Below, one piece after another: positions 8,747 through 17,378 of a stretch of DNA of 64,000 nucleotides. The stretch is from Actinomadura livida. Its GTDB lineage: Bacteria > Actinomycetota > Actinomycetes > Streptosporangiales > Streptosporangiaceae. Numbering within the stretch: position 1 is the stretch's first letter; each line of letters starts with the position of its first letter. The position numbers were made by a program, and so were the translations under genes. The stretch spans positions 696,769-760,768 of the forward strand of contig NZ_BMRO01000001.1 in the NCBI RefSeq assembly GCF_014648675.1, in the 5' to 3' direction. The notes under the pieces were generated by a model, which saw only the letters and a program-made list of their open reading frames with translations, was not told the DNA's origin and made no database searches.

Positions 8747-10171
8747 ATGGGCGCGGCGGATCGCGTGCTGGGGCCGTACGCTGCGGAGCGTCTGCGGGGG
8801 TCGCCCGCGGCGCAGCGGCTGCGGCGGACGTGGCAGGTCCTGATGGACACGAGCCCGCCGGAGCCGCCCGAGGAGGAGCCCGGCGAGGTCGTCGATCCGC
8901 GGGCGATCGACCTCGTGCTGCGCGTGGGCGAACTCCTCCTGGCCAGCGGCGAGACCACCGAGCGTGTGAACGAGGCCATGCTCAGCCTGGCGGTCGCCTA
9001 CGAGCTGCCCCGCTGCGAGGTCCAGGTCACACTGACCAGCATTCTGGTCTCGGCCCACCCCGGGAAGGGCGCGCCGCCGATGACCGGGACGCGGGCCATC
9101 CGGCGCCGGACCCCCGCCTACTGGCGGCTCACCGCGCTGCACAAGCTCGTCCAGGACGCGTCCATCGGCATGCTGGAGCTGGACGACGCGCACCGGAGGC
9201 TCGCGGAGATCAAACGGGGCCGGGCCCCGTACCCGGCCTGGCTGCTGGTCGTGTCGCTGGGTCTCGTCAGCGCGTCGGGCAGTGTGCTGGCCGGCGGCGG
9301 GCTGCTCGTGGCGACCACCGCGTTCGGCGCCACGCTGGTGGGCGAGCGCACCGGCGCCATCCTGGCGCGGCGCGGCATCGCGGAGTTCTTCCAGCTGGCG
9401 GTCGCCGCCGCGATCGGCGCGGGAGCCGCGGCGCTGGTGGTGAGCGTGGGCAGTCCGGGCCAGGCCGCCGCGATCGTCACCGGCGCGATCCTGGCGCTGC
9501 TGCCTGGGCGGCCCCTGGTCGCCAGCATCCAGGACGGCATCACGGGCGACCTGGTCAGCGCCGGGGCACGGGTGCTGGAGGTCTTCTTCATCATCGCGGC
9601 CCTCGTCGCGGGGCTGGGCGCGGTCGTGTACCTGGCGGTGAGCCTCGGTGCGCCGATCGACGTCAGCCATCTGCCGACCGCGCACGCGCAATTGCGGCCG
9701 GTCGCGGTCATCGCGGCCGCCTCGATCTCGCTGACGTTCGCCGTATCCCTCGCCGCGCCGCGCGAGGTGCTGGTCGCCGCGGCCCTTGGCGGCGCCCTGA
9801 TCTGGGTGGTGTACGTCCTGGCGCGCGGATGGCAGCTTCCCCCCGTCCTGGCCGCGGCCCTGGCCGCCACCATCGTCGGGGTGCTCGCCAACTGGCTCGC
9901 CCGCAGGCAGGGGCAGCCGGTGATGCCGCTCGTCGTGCCGGCCATCGGCCCCCTCCTGCCCGGGACGTCGCTGTACCGGGGAATGGTCGAGCTCAACACC
10001 GGCTCGCCGGACACGGGCGTGCTCAGCCTCATCGGCGCGGTGTCGGTGGCCCTCGCGCTGGGCGCCGGCGTCAACCTCGGCGGCGAACTCGTCCGGGCCT
10101 TCCAGCATGTCGGGCTGAGCGCGTCCGGGCGCTGGGCACGGCCCGCGGCCCGCCGCACCCGCGGCTTCTAG
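8747..10171 (+). CDS. Threonine/serine exporter (ThrE) family membrane protein
   Basis: 474 residues. The cytoplasmic N-terminal ThrE domain is recognisable (LVLRVGELLLASGETTERV, about 60-78, and CEVQVTLTSILVS), followed by about ten hydrophobic segments from residue 165 to the end, as in fused ThrE/YjjP-YjjB proteins. Likely exports Thr, Ser or a related small metabolite across the cytoplasmic membrane. ATG 8747 directly follows GGGGGA; AAGGA lies 13 bp upstream, so the start is imperfectly resolved and ATG 8843 (MDTSPPEPP) is an alternative. Confidence 0.88.
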   Translation: MGAADRVLGPYAAERLRGSPAAQRLRRTWQVLMDTSPPEPPEEEPGEVVDPRAIDLVLRVGELLLASGETTERVNEAMLSLAVAYELPRCEVQVTLTSILVSAHPGKGAPPMTGTRAIRRRTPAYWRLTALHKLVQDASIGMLELDDAHRRLAEIKRGRAPYPAWLLVVSLGLVSASGSVLAGGGLLVATTAFGATLVGERTGAILARRGIAEFFQLAVAAAIGAGAAALVVSVGSPGQAAAIVTGAILALLPGRPLVASIQDGITGDLVSAGARVLEVFFIIAALVAGLGAVVYLAVSLGAPIDVSHLPTAHAQLRPVAVIAAASISLTFAVSLAAPREVLVAAALGGALIWVVYVLARGWQLPPVLAAALAATIVGVLANWLARRQGQPVMPLVVPAIGPLLPGTSLYRGMVELNTGSPDTGVLSLIGAVSVALALGAGVNLGGELVRAFQHVGLSASGRWARPAARRTRGF

Positions 10172-10221
10172 CGGCCGGTTCCGTCGCCGGTTCTGTCGGT
10201 GGCGGACGTTACGTTCGCCGC

Positions 10222-10548
10222 ATGTACCGACAGGGAGACATCCTGATTCTGCCCGTGCCGGAGGACGCGGTCCCGCACGCCGTGCGCGGTCTGCCGCCGG
10301 CCCCGCGGGACGGCCGCGGCCGCATGGTCCTCGCGCTCGGCGAGGCGACGGGCCACGCGCACGCGCTGGCCGCGCCCGGCTCGCTGCTGCGCTCCCCCGA
10401 TCCGCTCGCGCCGGACCACCTGCACCTGCCGTCCGGCGGGCGGCTGGTCCACGAGGAGCACGCGGCGATCTCGCTGCCCAAGGGCTGGTACCGGGTGGTC
10501 CGCCAGCGCGAGTACATCCCCGGCGCGGTCCGCGTCGTGGCCGACTGA
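10222..10548 (+). CDS. Small conserved hypothetical protein paired with DUF6745
   Basis: 108 residues starting MYRQGDILILPV, a small predicted beta-rich protein with several His residues (GHAHALA, DHLHLPSGG, HEEHAA) that could bind metal. I do not recognise a named domain. It ends 11 bp before the DUF6745 gene, and this two-gene arrangement recurs in actinomycetes, so the two products probably act together. Start ATG 10222 has no clear ribosome-binding site; the upstream in-frame sequence belongs to a shadow frame of the exporter gene. Confidence 0.75.
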   Translation: MYRQGDILILPVPEDAVPHAVRGLPPAPRDGRGRMVLALGEATGHAHALAAPGSLLRSPDPLAPDHLHLPSGGRLVHEEHAAISLPKGWYRVVRQREYIPGAVRVVAD

Positions 10549-10559
10549 GGAGGGTCCGG

Positions 10560-11636
10560 ATGCGCACCGCGGCAGCGCGGGAATCCCATTTCGTGGTCGC
10601 CGACTGGCAGTCGGCGGCGTTCGGCACCGGCCCCGCCGACCGCGGCCGGGCCGAGGCCGGTGTCGCCGCCGCCTACGCGGCCGCCGGCCTGCAACCTCCC
10701 GAGCGGTACGTGTGGATGCCCTCTCCCGCGCGCGGCGCCGTCGCGGCGGCGCTCCTGGCGCGGCGCGGGGACGCCGGGGCCTCGGTCCGGAACGAGGTCC
10801 GGACGCGCCCGTGGGAGGCCGAGCGCACCGCGGCCTGCTCCGAACAGGGGCCGGAGCAGTGGTCGCGGGTGTGGGCCGAGACGGGCGGTCTCCTGTGGGA
10901 CCAGGTGCAGTCGCTCGTCACGCGGGTGCGCGGCGCCATCGGCGACCTCGCGGTGGACGAGGCCGAGCGGGCCGAGCCCTCCGCGCGGGCGCAGGCGGCC
11001 ACGTCGGTGCTGCGGGGCGCCACGCTCGACGCGGTCCTGGGCCAGCACGACGCGCCGTGGCTGGCGTTCTTCGAGGCGCTCGGGCGGCTGGACGGCCCGC
11101 TCGCCGGTCTCGCGGAGGTGGCGCGTTCCGCCGGCTGGTGGTGGCCGTACGAGCGGCTCGTGATCCTCTCGGAGCGGCCCAGTGAGCTGTACCGGGACGA
11201 GCCCGGCCGGCTGCACCGCGGCGACGGCCCCGCCCTCGCCTACCCCGACGGGTTCGCGTTGCACGCCTGGCGCGGCATGCCGATCCCCCCCGATTTCGTG
11301 GACACGCTGACCGGGCTGACGGCCGACCGCATCCTGGCGGAGGAGAACGCCGAGCTGCGCCGGGTGATGCTGGAGATCTTCGGCTACGACCGCTATCTGG
11401 CGGATACCGGTGCGCGCCCCCTGCACCGGGACGAGACCGGCGTCCTCTGGTCGATCGACCTGCCCGGCGACGAGCCCGTCGTCATGGTCGAGGTGGTCAA
11501 CTCGACACCCGAACCGGACGGCACGTACCGCACCTATTACCTGCGCGTCCCGCCGACCACCCGCACAGCGCGCGCAGGCGTCGCCTGGACGTTCGGTATG
11601 GACGAGGCCGACTACCACCCCGAGAAACAGACCTGA
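10560..11636 (+). CDS. DUF6745 domain-containing protein
   Basis: 358 residues. The C-terminal signature (TYYLRVPPTTRTARAGVAWT, then FGM) is characteristic of DUF6745 proteins, and the middle contains HRGDGPALAYPDGF, also typical. No transmembrane segment or signal peptide. ATG 10560 is preceded by GAGGAGGG, a strong ribosome-binding site. It forms a short operon with the 108-residue gene and ends before a strong bidirectional hairpin. The biochemical role of the family is unknown; association with repeat-protein or signalling modules elsewhere is not testable here. Confidence 0.85.
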   Translation: MRTAAARESHFVVADWQSAAFGTGPADRGRAEAGVAAAYAAAGLQPPERYVWMPSPARGAVAAALLARRGDAGASVRNEVRTRPWEAERTAACSEQGPEQWSRVWAETGGLLWDQVQSLVTRVRGAIGDLAVDEAERAEPSARAQAATSVLRGATLDAVLGQHDAPWLAFFEALGRLDGPLAGLAEVARSAGWWWPYERLVILSERPSELYRDEPGRLHRGDGPALAYPDGFALHAWRGMPIPPDFVDTLTGLTADRILAEENAELRRVMLEIFGYDRYLADTGARPLHRDETGVLWSIDLPGDEPVVMVEVVNSTPEPDGTYRTYYLRVPPTTRTARAGVAWTFGMDEADYHPEKQT

Positions 11637-11675
11637 CCGCAGCGGCGGCGGCGGGCGACGGCCCGCGGACGGCCG

Positions 11676-11720
11676 GGCGGGCGCCCCTTGACCGCACTTC
11701 CTAGTCAAGGGACGCCCGCC
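11676..11720. terminator. Bidirectional hairpin between convergent genes
   Basis: A 17-bp stem with one mismatch (11676-11692 with 11704-11720) and an 11-nt loop lies between the DUF6745 gene (+) and the anti-sigma-type gene (-). On both strands it ends in a GC-rich stem, so it can serve both genes. Confidence 0.75.
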
Positions 11721-11779
11721 TCGCTCCCCCGCGTCCATGACCGCCGCCGCACAGTGTCTTCCGTGGCGTGGACGGCCGT

Positions 11780-12166
11780 TCAGGGGGTTACGGTCTGGGC
11801 CCAGGTGACCTTCCCTTCGGCCGTGGCCCGCCAGCCCCAGGCACGCGCCAGGGCGCCGACGAGCATCAGGCCGCGGCCCCCTTCGGCCTGGAGGTCAAGT
11901 GCGGGCACGGCCGGGCCGTGGGGGTTGTCGTCCCATACCTCGACCATGGCGGTCTTGTCGTCCGGCAGGTAGAGGACGAGCGTGACCGTGTTCGCGTGGC
12001 GGATCGCGTTGGTGACGAGTTCGCTGGTGATGAGCTCCAGGTCTCCGTGGACGTCCTGGCGGTCCCAGCCCTCCAGGGCAGCGCGCACGGTGTCGCGGGC
12101 AGCGCGGACGGCCGCTTCGACCGGCTCGAGCGCGAGCACGAAGTGGGGGCGCTGTCGATGGTCCAC
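11780..12166 (-). CDS. ATP-binding protein, RsbW/anti-sigma-type histidine-kinase-like ATPase
   Basis: 128 residues (134 from the alternative start GTG 12184). The N-box ELVTNAIRHA, G1 box VWDDNPHG and G2 box GGRGLMLVG identify the HATPase_c_2 fold of stand-alone actinomycete serine kinases/anti-sigma factors. It probably binds or phosphorylates a sigma factor or anti-sigma antagonist. GTG 12166 is supported by AGGCGG shortly upstream; starting at 12184 would add six residues including a rare TTA leucine codon, which would make translation bldA-dependent. It lies downstream of the STM401x operon but is separated by 141 bp and a possible hairpin. Confidence 0.82.
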   Translation of the reverse strand: MDHRQRPHFVLALEPVEAAVRAARDTVRAALEGWDRQDVHGDLELITSELVTNAIRHANTVTLVLYLPDDKTAMVEVWDDNPHGPAVPALDLQAEGGRGLMLVGALARAWGWRATAEGKVTWAQTVTP

Positions 12167-12250
12167 GAAACCGCCTAAGTTCACCGGCTAGATGCAAGCA
12201 TGCGCCCTTTGAGACGGTCGCGCACGAGATCTGGACTCACCGCCGTTTCC

Positions 12251-12287
12251 GGCCCCGCCGCGGGCACCCACCGAATCCCGCGGGGCC
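12251..12287 (-). terminator. Imperfect hairpin after the STM401x operon
   Basis: GGCCCCGC near 12251-12258 can pair with the complementary segment within 12277-12287, with a small bulge. It follows the stop of the last gene of the leftward operon. The stem is imperfect and no T-run follows. Confidence 0.35.
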
Positions 12288-12307
12288 GCCCGCGGGGACC
12301 TGCTTCG

Positions 12308-13177
12308 TCACGGACGGTCGAGCAGCGCGGGGATGCGTTCGAGGACGCCGCCCGCGAACGTGTCGTAGAGGCCCAGTGACACAAGGTGGACATAGCCGAT
12401 GTGGCAATCGCACTTGCCGAGGGGGCACGGGCGGGGCATGAGCGCGTCCCTGAACGAGCCGTCGTAGAGGTTGCCCAGGACGGCCGGGACGAAATGGCAG
12501 CGGCGCACCGTGCCGGCACCGTCCACGGACACGACGGTCTCGCCGGTGCGGCAGGCGAGGCCGCGGCTGGGGTGCGGGTTCCGGCTCACCGGGAACAGGG
12601 GGTCGATGTCCGTCCAGGAGGCGGCTTCCGCATCGTCGTAGACGTGTCCTTCGGCGGCGTTGACCCACAGGTACGTCCCGGTGGGGAGGTCGTCGCGCAG
12701 GCGCCGGGCCGCGTCGAGGTGGTCGGGCTTCCCGACGATCCCGACGCTGTACCGCACTCCGCGCTCCGCCAGCTCACGGCACTTGCCCAAGAACCGGTCG
12801 TAGGGGACCTCACCGGGGTGGTAGGTCGCCCACAGGGCCAGTCGGTTGAGGTCGGCATCGGACGTCCATGACACGCGGTGACTCAGGTTGGTCTGGATCG
12901 CCACCCGTTCGACGTGGGGCACGTGGCTGAGTTCGGTGAGGGCGCGCCTGTACCAGGAGCGGACGAGCCCCTCGCCCCACGGTGTGAACAGGACGGAGAT
13001 GGGGTGGTCTTGGCAGGAGACCCATTCCGTGAAGCGTTCCAAGGCAGCCCGGTCCGCGCGCAGCTGGTCTGGTGTGTCGCGGCGCTTCGCGAAGGGGCAA
13101 TAGGGGCAGGCGTAGTCGCAGCTGGCGAGCGGCCCACGGTAGAGGATCGTCAGGTGGTCCTTCGCTTGGTGGTCCAT
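12308..13177 (-). CDS. STM4011 family radical SAM protein
   Basis: 289 residues. The radical SAM CxxxCxxC motif is CDYACPYC with Cys at 20, 24 and 27, expected to hold a [4Fe-4S] cluster and S-adenosylmethionine. A C-terminal Cys group (CRTGET, RRCHF, CPLGKCDCH) resembles an auxiliary-cluster region. ATG 13177 overlaps the preceding gene's stop by one base (TGATG), so translation is coupled. It is the last of five genes matching the Salmonella STM4011-STM4015 neighbourhood. Substrate is unknown; a modification of a peptide or small molecule is inferred only from the radical SAM fold. Confidence 0.88.
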   Translation of the reverse strand: MDHQAKDHLTILYRGPLASCDYACPYCPFAKRRDTPDQLRADRAALERFTEWVSCQDHPISVLFTPWGEGLVRSWYRRALTELSHVPHVERVAIQTNLSHRVSWTSDADLNRLALWATYHPGEVPYDRFLGKCRELAERGVRYSVGIVGKPDHLDAARRLRDDLPTGTYLWVNAAEGHVYDDAEAASWTDIDPLFPVSRNPHPSRGLACRTGETVVSVDGAGTVRRCHFVPAVLGNLYDGSFRDALMPRPCPLGKCDCHIGYVHLVSLGLYDTFAGGVLERIPALLDRP

Positions 13178-14460
13178 CAGCGCGCCTCGTAGGCGGCCAT
13201 CAGTTCCTGGACGCGAGACGAGAACAGCGCGGGGCCGACGACGTCGGAGTGGGCGAGCCCCTCCGGAGTCAGCCGTAGAGCGTTCTCGGTCGTCTCCAGC
13301 CAGCCACGGTCGTCGAACGACTTGAGGTCGGCGGGGAAGTCGTCCAATGGGTTGGTACCGAAGCGCGCGCGGTAGGCGCTCCGGTCAAGGCCGGCTGCCT
13401 GCAGTAGGGATTGGACGAGGTGTCGCCGACGCCTTTCATCGTCGTCCAGTTCGAGGCCCACTCTGGCGGTGGTGAAGTCGTCCTCACGCACATACGCGTC
13501 GATGATGGAGCGCACCTGCCCCGCGCCGACCGCGTATTCGAAGGAGTAGTGCAGGGCGGACGTGTAGGAACGGGCCCCGCACCCCAGGCCGACCATGCCG
13601 TCGGTCTGGCAGCAGTACTCGGTGCCGTTGGCCGTGTCGCCGGGCAGGCGGAACATGCGCATCGACACCTGCTCGTAGCCCTCGGCCAGGAGATGGTCAC
13701 GGCCGATCCGGTAGAGGGTGAGGCGCTGGTCGTCCCAGTCTTGGGCTCGGCGCCCCAGCCCGGTGAGCGGACGGACGTAGAGGGGATAGAGGTAGATCTC
13801 CTCTGGCTGCCACGTAAGGGCGGCGTTCAGGGAGTGCATCCACGTCGCGGGGGTCTGGCCGTCGATGCCGTAGATGAGGTCGATGTTGAGAGTCGGGAAG
13901 CCCACCGCACGGATACGGTCCAGCGCAGCCTCCACCTCGGCGCGTTTCTGCGGGCGGACGGCCGCGCGTGCCTCCTCGTCAAGGAAGCTCTGCACGCCGA
14001 TCGAGATCCGCGTCGTCCCGCGTTCGGCGAGGACCGTCAGCCGGTCGGTGGTGGCCGTCGCCGGTGATGTCTCCACGCCCAGGGGGATCGATCCGAAGCC
14101 CGGGAACCGTCCGGCCACGTCGCAGAGCCGCTCCAGCTCGGACGCGGTGAAGTAGGTCGGGGTGCCGCCGCCGAACGCCGACGTGGCGAACGAGGCGTCG
14201 TCGCCCAGCGCGTCCAGTACGGCCGTGGCCTGCCGGTCGAGCGTCTCCAGGTAGGCACCGGTCAACTCTTCGGGGGCGCCGGTGCGCGTGAACAGGTTGC
14301 AGAAGCCGCACCGCATCTCGCAGAACGGGACATGGAGGTAGAGGAAGAGCGTGTCGAGCGGCTCGCCCGCCCACACGTCCCGTAGCGGGGGCTGCGGGCT
14401 CAGCGGCCGGTAGGCGGTCTTGTGCGGATAGGCGTACACGTAACCCTGGTAAGGCGTCAC
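13177..14460 (-). CDS. STM4012 family radical SAM protein (HemN-like)
   Basis: 427 residues. Radical SAM motif FCEMRCGFCNLF places Cys at 47, 51 and 54. The downstream GGGTPTYF and a segment like SIGVQSF are typical of the HemN/HemW branch, and the C-terminus carries a HemN-like winged domain. The family is distinct from true coproporphyrinogen dehydrogenase. GTG 14460 overlaps the stop of the upstream hydrolase gene by four bases (GTGA); an upstream open frame of 220 codons is a shadow. Acts with the second radical SAM enzyme encoded directly downstream; reaction unknown. Confidence 0.88.
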   Translation of the reverse strand: MTPYQGYVYAYPHKTAYRPLSPQPPLRDVWAGEPLDTLFLYLHVPFCEMRCGFCNLFTRTGAPEELTGAYLETLDRQATAVLDALGDDASFATSAFGGGTPTYFTASELERLCDVAGRFPGFGSIPLGVETSPATATTDRLTVLAERGTTRISIGVQSFLDEEARAAVRPQKRAEVEAALDRIRAVGFPTLNIDLIYGIDGQTPATWMHSLNAALTWQPEEIYLYPLYVRPLTGLGRRAQDWDDQRLTLYRIGRDHLLAEGYEQVSMRMFRLPGDTANGTEYCCQTDGMVGLGCGARSYTSALHYSFEYAVGAGQVRSIIDAYVREDDFTTARVGLELDDDERRRRHLVQSLLQAAGLDRSAYRARFGTNPLDDFPADLKSFDDRGWLETTENALRLTPEGLAHSDVVGPALFSSRVQELMAAYEAR

Positions 14461-15248
14461 GACAGAATGAACTCCCCGTACGGAACGGTCCAGACGACCT
14501 CGTGGCCGATGCGGTGCCCGGTGTGGCCGTCCTCTCCGTACGCCGTGCCGTGGTCGGAGCAGACGATGACGAAGCAGGGGCGGCGCATCAGGGCGAACAA
14601 CCGGCCGATGTGGGCGTCGACATGGCGCAGGGCGGCGGCATGGCTGGCGCGTGTGTCCCCCGCCGAGGACGTGGCGCCCTCCAGATAGAACCAGTTGGGC
14701 TGGTGCAGGGACGCGACATTCAGCAGCAGGAACTGGCGCCGGCCGCTGGGCTGCCGGTCCATGATCTCGGCGACGCGGTCGATCTGGTTGGGCAGCGCCT
14801 CCGGATCGGTCACGCCGAACTCGCGTTCCCAGTGGCTCTCGGCGAACAGCGACGGAAGCGCTGATCCGAGCGGTGTCAGCTTGTTGAAGAAGCCGACGCC
14901 GCCCACGCAGACCGTGTGGTAGCCGGCGGCGGCGAGCCCGGAGGGCAGGTCGGCGGCGTCGAACGTCCAGGTGCCGGGAGCGGTCGTCTCGCTGCCGGGG
15001 AACGCCCCCGCGAAGAGCCGTGGGTGCGGCCCAGGAGACGCCGGAGTCGGCATGAACCCGGCCAGCATCGCGGTGTGCGCGGCATAGGTGAAGCTCCCCG
15101 GCGTATGGCGGCGCTCCCACTTGCCCCCTGGCAGAAGCCCAGTGAGAGTGGGCGTCTCACCGGCCGCGGCCAGTTCGGCGGCCACGTCATAACGGAGGGT
15201 GTCGAGCGTCACCAGCAGCAGGTCATGGCTGCCGATGACCTCGTTCAT
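14457..15248 (-). CDS. STM4013/SEN3800 family hydrolase, alkaline phosphatase/sulfatase fold
   Basis: 263 residues. LLLVTLDTLRYDV places a metal-binding Asp at residue 16; the segment SFTYAAHTAMLAG carries Ser/Thr candidates for the nucleophile near 52-54; CSDHGTAYGEDGHTGH near the C-terminus supplies metal-binding Asp/His. This is a short sulfatase/phosphodiesterase fold, with no signal peptide, hence cytosolic. ATG 15248 shares an ATGA overlap with the upstream STM4014 stop and is preferred over ATG 15257. Possible role: removing or transferring a phospho/sulfo group during maturation of the pathway product (inference). Confidence 0.85.
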   Translation of the reverse strand: MNEVIGSHDLLLVTLDTLRYDVAAELAAAGETPTLTGLLPGGKWERRHTPGSFTYAAHTAMLAGFMPTPASPGPHPRLFAGAFPGSETTAPGTWTFDAADLPSGLAAAGYHTVCVGGVGFFNKLTPLGSALPSLFAESHWEREFGVTDPEALPNQIDRVAEIMDRQPSGRRQFLLLNVASLHQPNWFYLEGATSSAGDTRASHAAALRHVDAHIGRLFALMRRPCFVIVCSDHGTAYGEDGHTGHRIGHEVVWTVPYGEFILS

Positions 15249-16324
15249 GTCGTGCACGCGCCGCTCCCGGCGAGGACCGCCCTGACCTGGGCAGTGTAGG
15301 TGTCGACGCCTTCGGCGGAGCCGCCGGGCAGGCCGGTGGCGCCGGGCAGCAGGTCACCGAACGCGTTCACCTCGCCGACCTCGAACCGCCGCAGGCCGGT
15401 GCCGACGAGCAGGTCGACGCCGATCATCGCGCTCCCCGGGAAGCAGGCGGCTGCCCGCGCGCACACGTCCAGGGCCCGTTCCCAGCCGTCGCTCCCAAGG
15501 GCGCGCTGCACCGCCCCCAGGTCTCCCCTGGCGCCGCCCAGATGCAGGTTCGTCATGGGATGACGGCTCGTCCGGACGACGGCGTGCGTGGGTTCGCCGC
15601 CGATGACGACGACGCGCAGGTCGAACGCCCGGCCGCCGACCACGGCCTTGGGCAGCCACCGCTCCACGTGCAGGCCGTCCGGCGCCAGCGCGTCGATGAG
15701 GGCGGCGACCTCCGCCTCCGTCGTGTACGTGCGGACGCGCAGCGAGTTGCGCAGGCCGTCCGGCGTCCAGGCCGCCGACGTGGCGGCCCGCACCCGGCCT
15801 GGCGCGGTCTGCAGCGCGACGACCCCCGACGCGGACGAGCCGTGCGCCGGCTTGACGAACACGCGCCGTTCCCGCGCCTCCTCCATCCGCGCACGCAGGG
15901 CGGCGTAGCCGTCCACCTCCGCAAGCGCGGGCGGGACGGGGACGCCGGCCGCCCGCAACCGCGCGTGCGAGAGCCGCTTGTCGAACATGACCGCGATCTC
16001 CTCGACGTCGCCCACGACACGCGCGCCGGAGGCGGAGGCGGCCTCCGCCAACCGCCGCAGCGCCGCCGTGAACGTCCGGTGCCACCGGGCGCCGCCGCCC
16101 ACGCGGGCCGGGTGCCCGGGACCGCGCAGGAGCGCGTCGGCCGCCGGGTCGGCACCCGGCGAGTCGATCCGGAGCAGCTCCCCCGGCCGCAGGACGACCC
16201 CGGCTCCGCGCAGCACGTCCGCCCAGCCGATGAGCCGCGGCTCGGCCAGCCCCGCCGACCGGCACGCCGCCGCGAAGAGCCCGGCGCGCCGGTCGCCCGG
16301 CACGCCGGCCACCGCGAACGTCAC
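15245..16324 (-). CDS. STM4014 family protein, ATP-grasp-like
   Basis: 359 residues. The segment RRVFVKPAHGSSASGVVAL resembles the ATP-grasp Lys/glycine-rich loop, and MIGVDLLVG followed by FEVGEVNAFGDLLPG resembles the metal-binding Asp and Glu-x-Asn of ATP-grasp ligases. The family may therefore form an amide or acyl-phosphate bond, but no activity is established that I know of. GTG 16324 overlaps the upstream STM4015 stop by four bases (GTGA), and an extended upstream frame is only a shadow. Cytosolic. Confidence 0.83.
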   Translation of the reverse strand: MTFAVAGVPGDRRAGLFAAACRSAGLAEPRLIGWADVLRGAGVVLRPGELLRIDSPGADPAADALLRGPGHPARVGGGARWHRTFTAALRRLAEAASASGARVVGDVEEIAVMFDKRLSHARLRAAGVPVPPALAEVDGYAALRARMEEARERRVFVKPAHGSSASGVVALQTAPGRVRAATSAAWTPDGLRNSLRVRTYTTEAEVAALIDALAPDGLHVERWLPKAVVGGRAFDLRVVVIGGEPTHAVVRTSRHPMTNLHLGGARGDLGAVQRALGSDGWERALDVCARAAACFPGSAMIGVDLLVGTGLRRFEVGEVNAFGDLLPGATGLPGGSAEGVDTYTAQVRAVLAGSGACTT

Positions 16325-17253
16325 TCGGTCACCGAGGCGTAGAACCAGTCGCCGTCCGGCTCCTCCTGCTCGGTCAGGTCGACCTCGACCCCGGGGAGCG
16401 CCCCCTTGACGCGCTCCACCATCGCGTCGGACAGGAAATGGTGGTGCAGGTCGAGTGCGCGCAGGTGGGTGAGCGGCTGGCCGGACAGCAGCGCCTCGGC
16501 GCCCCGGTCGGTGAGCGTCCCCATCGCCAGGCTCAGCGTCTCCAGCCGCGCCACCACCGGCGCGCCCGCGACCGCCGCCGCGATCTCGTCCTGGATCCCG
16601 GAGTCCTCCAGGCCGAGGTGGCGCAGCGCGGGCAGGCGGTCCCCGGACAGGATCGGCGCGAGGTCGGCGGCCGTCGCGTCGCCGCCGTAGTCCTCCACCC
16701 CGAGCCACAGGTCGAGGTGCTCCAGGTTCGGCAGCTCGCTGGCCGCCACCGCCTGGACCACCGTCGCCGGGAGCCCGCCCGACTCGAACCGCAGCACCTT
16801 CAGCGTCTCGCTCTTGATCGGTTCGAGCACCAGTCCCTGCGCGCCGCGGATCTCGAACCGCTCCAGGTCGGGGAACGCGGTGAACAGCGGCGAGATGTCG
16901 GAGTACTCGATCCAGGAGATCTCCGACTCCTCCCCGGTGATGTCGCCGACGAACAGGGCCCGCAGCTTCGGGAAGGACGCGGCGGCCTCCGACAGCAGCG
17001 CGGCCGGATCGGCGGCGTCGTCGTCGTAGGAGGCGCCGAAGTAGCCGATGATCAGCGCCGTGATCTCGGTCGTGTCGACCGCCTGCCGGAACCGCGCGAA
17101 GGTCTCGCCGAACGGCTCGCTGTCGAAGGACGTCCCGACGTACCAGGCGGCCTCACCCGCGGACGCTGGGAGTTCGTCGTCCGCCGCCGTCTCGTCGCTG
17201 AACCTGGCCACCGGCAGTCCGGCGTATTCCTCTAGGTGCTGGTAAACGCCCAT
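16321..17253 (-). CDS. STM4015 family protein, leucine-rich-repeat-like
   Basis: 310 residues, acidic, cytosolic. From about residue 90 the sequence shows repeating LRR-like units (FPKLRALFVGDI, LPNLEHLDLWLG, LPALRHLGLEDSG, LTHLRALDLHHH). The N-terminus (YAGLPVARF) matches the family. ATG 17253 has GAAGGGA at good spacing and is the first gene of the five-gene leftward operon; no in-frame continuation lies upstream. Probably a binding or scaffold subunit, possibly presenting the substrate to the radical SAM enzymes; this is inference from the fold. Confidence 0.85.
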   Translation of the reverse strand: MGVYQHLEEYAGLPVARFSDETAADDELPASAGEAAWYVGTSFDSEPFGETFARFRQAVDTTEITALIIGYFGASYDDDAADPAALLSEAAASFPKLRALFVGDITGEESEISWIEYSDISPLFTAFPDLERFEIRGAQGLVLEPIKSETLKVLRFESGGLPATVVQAVAASELPNLEHLDLWLGVEDYGGDATAADLAPILSGDRLPALRHLGLEDSGIQDEIAAAVAGAPVVARLETLSLAMGTLTDRGAEALLSGQPLTHLRALDLHHHFLSDAMVERVKGALPGVEVDLTEQEEPDGDWFYASVTE

Positions 17254-17378
17254 GGGTTCCCTTCGTGAGCCTGTAGGGACAGAGTCCTATCAGGAAAGAA
17301 CGACAGAACTCGGGCGAACCCCGATCATCGCCGACGGGTGAAACCAGGCGAGCCGGACCTCTAGAGTGAATCGAACGT

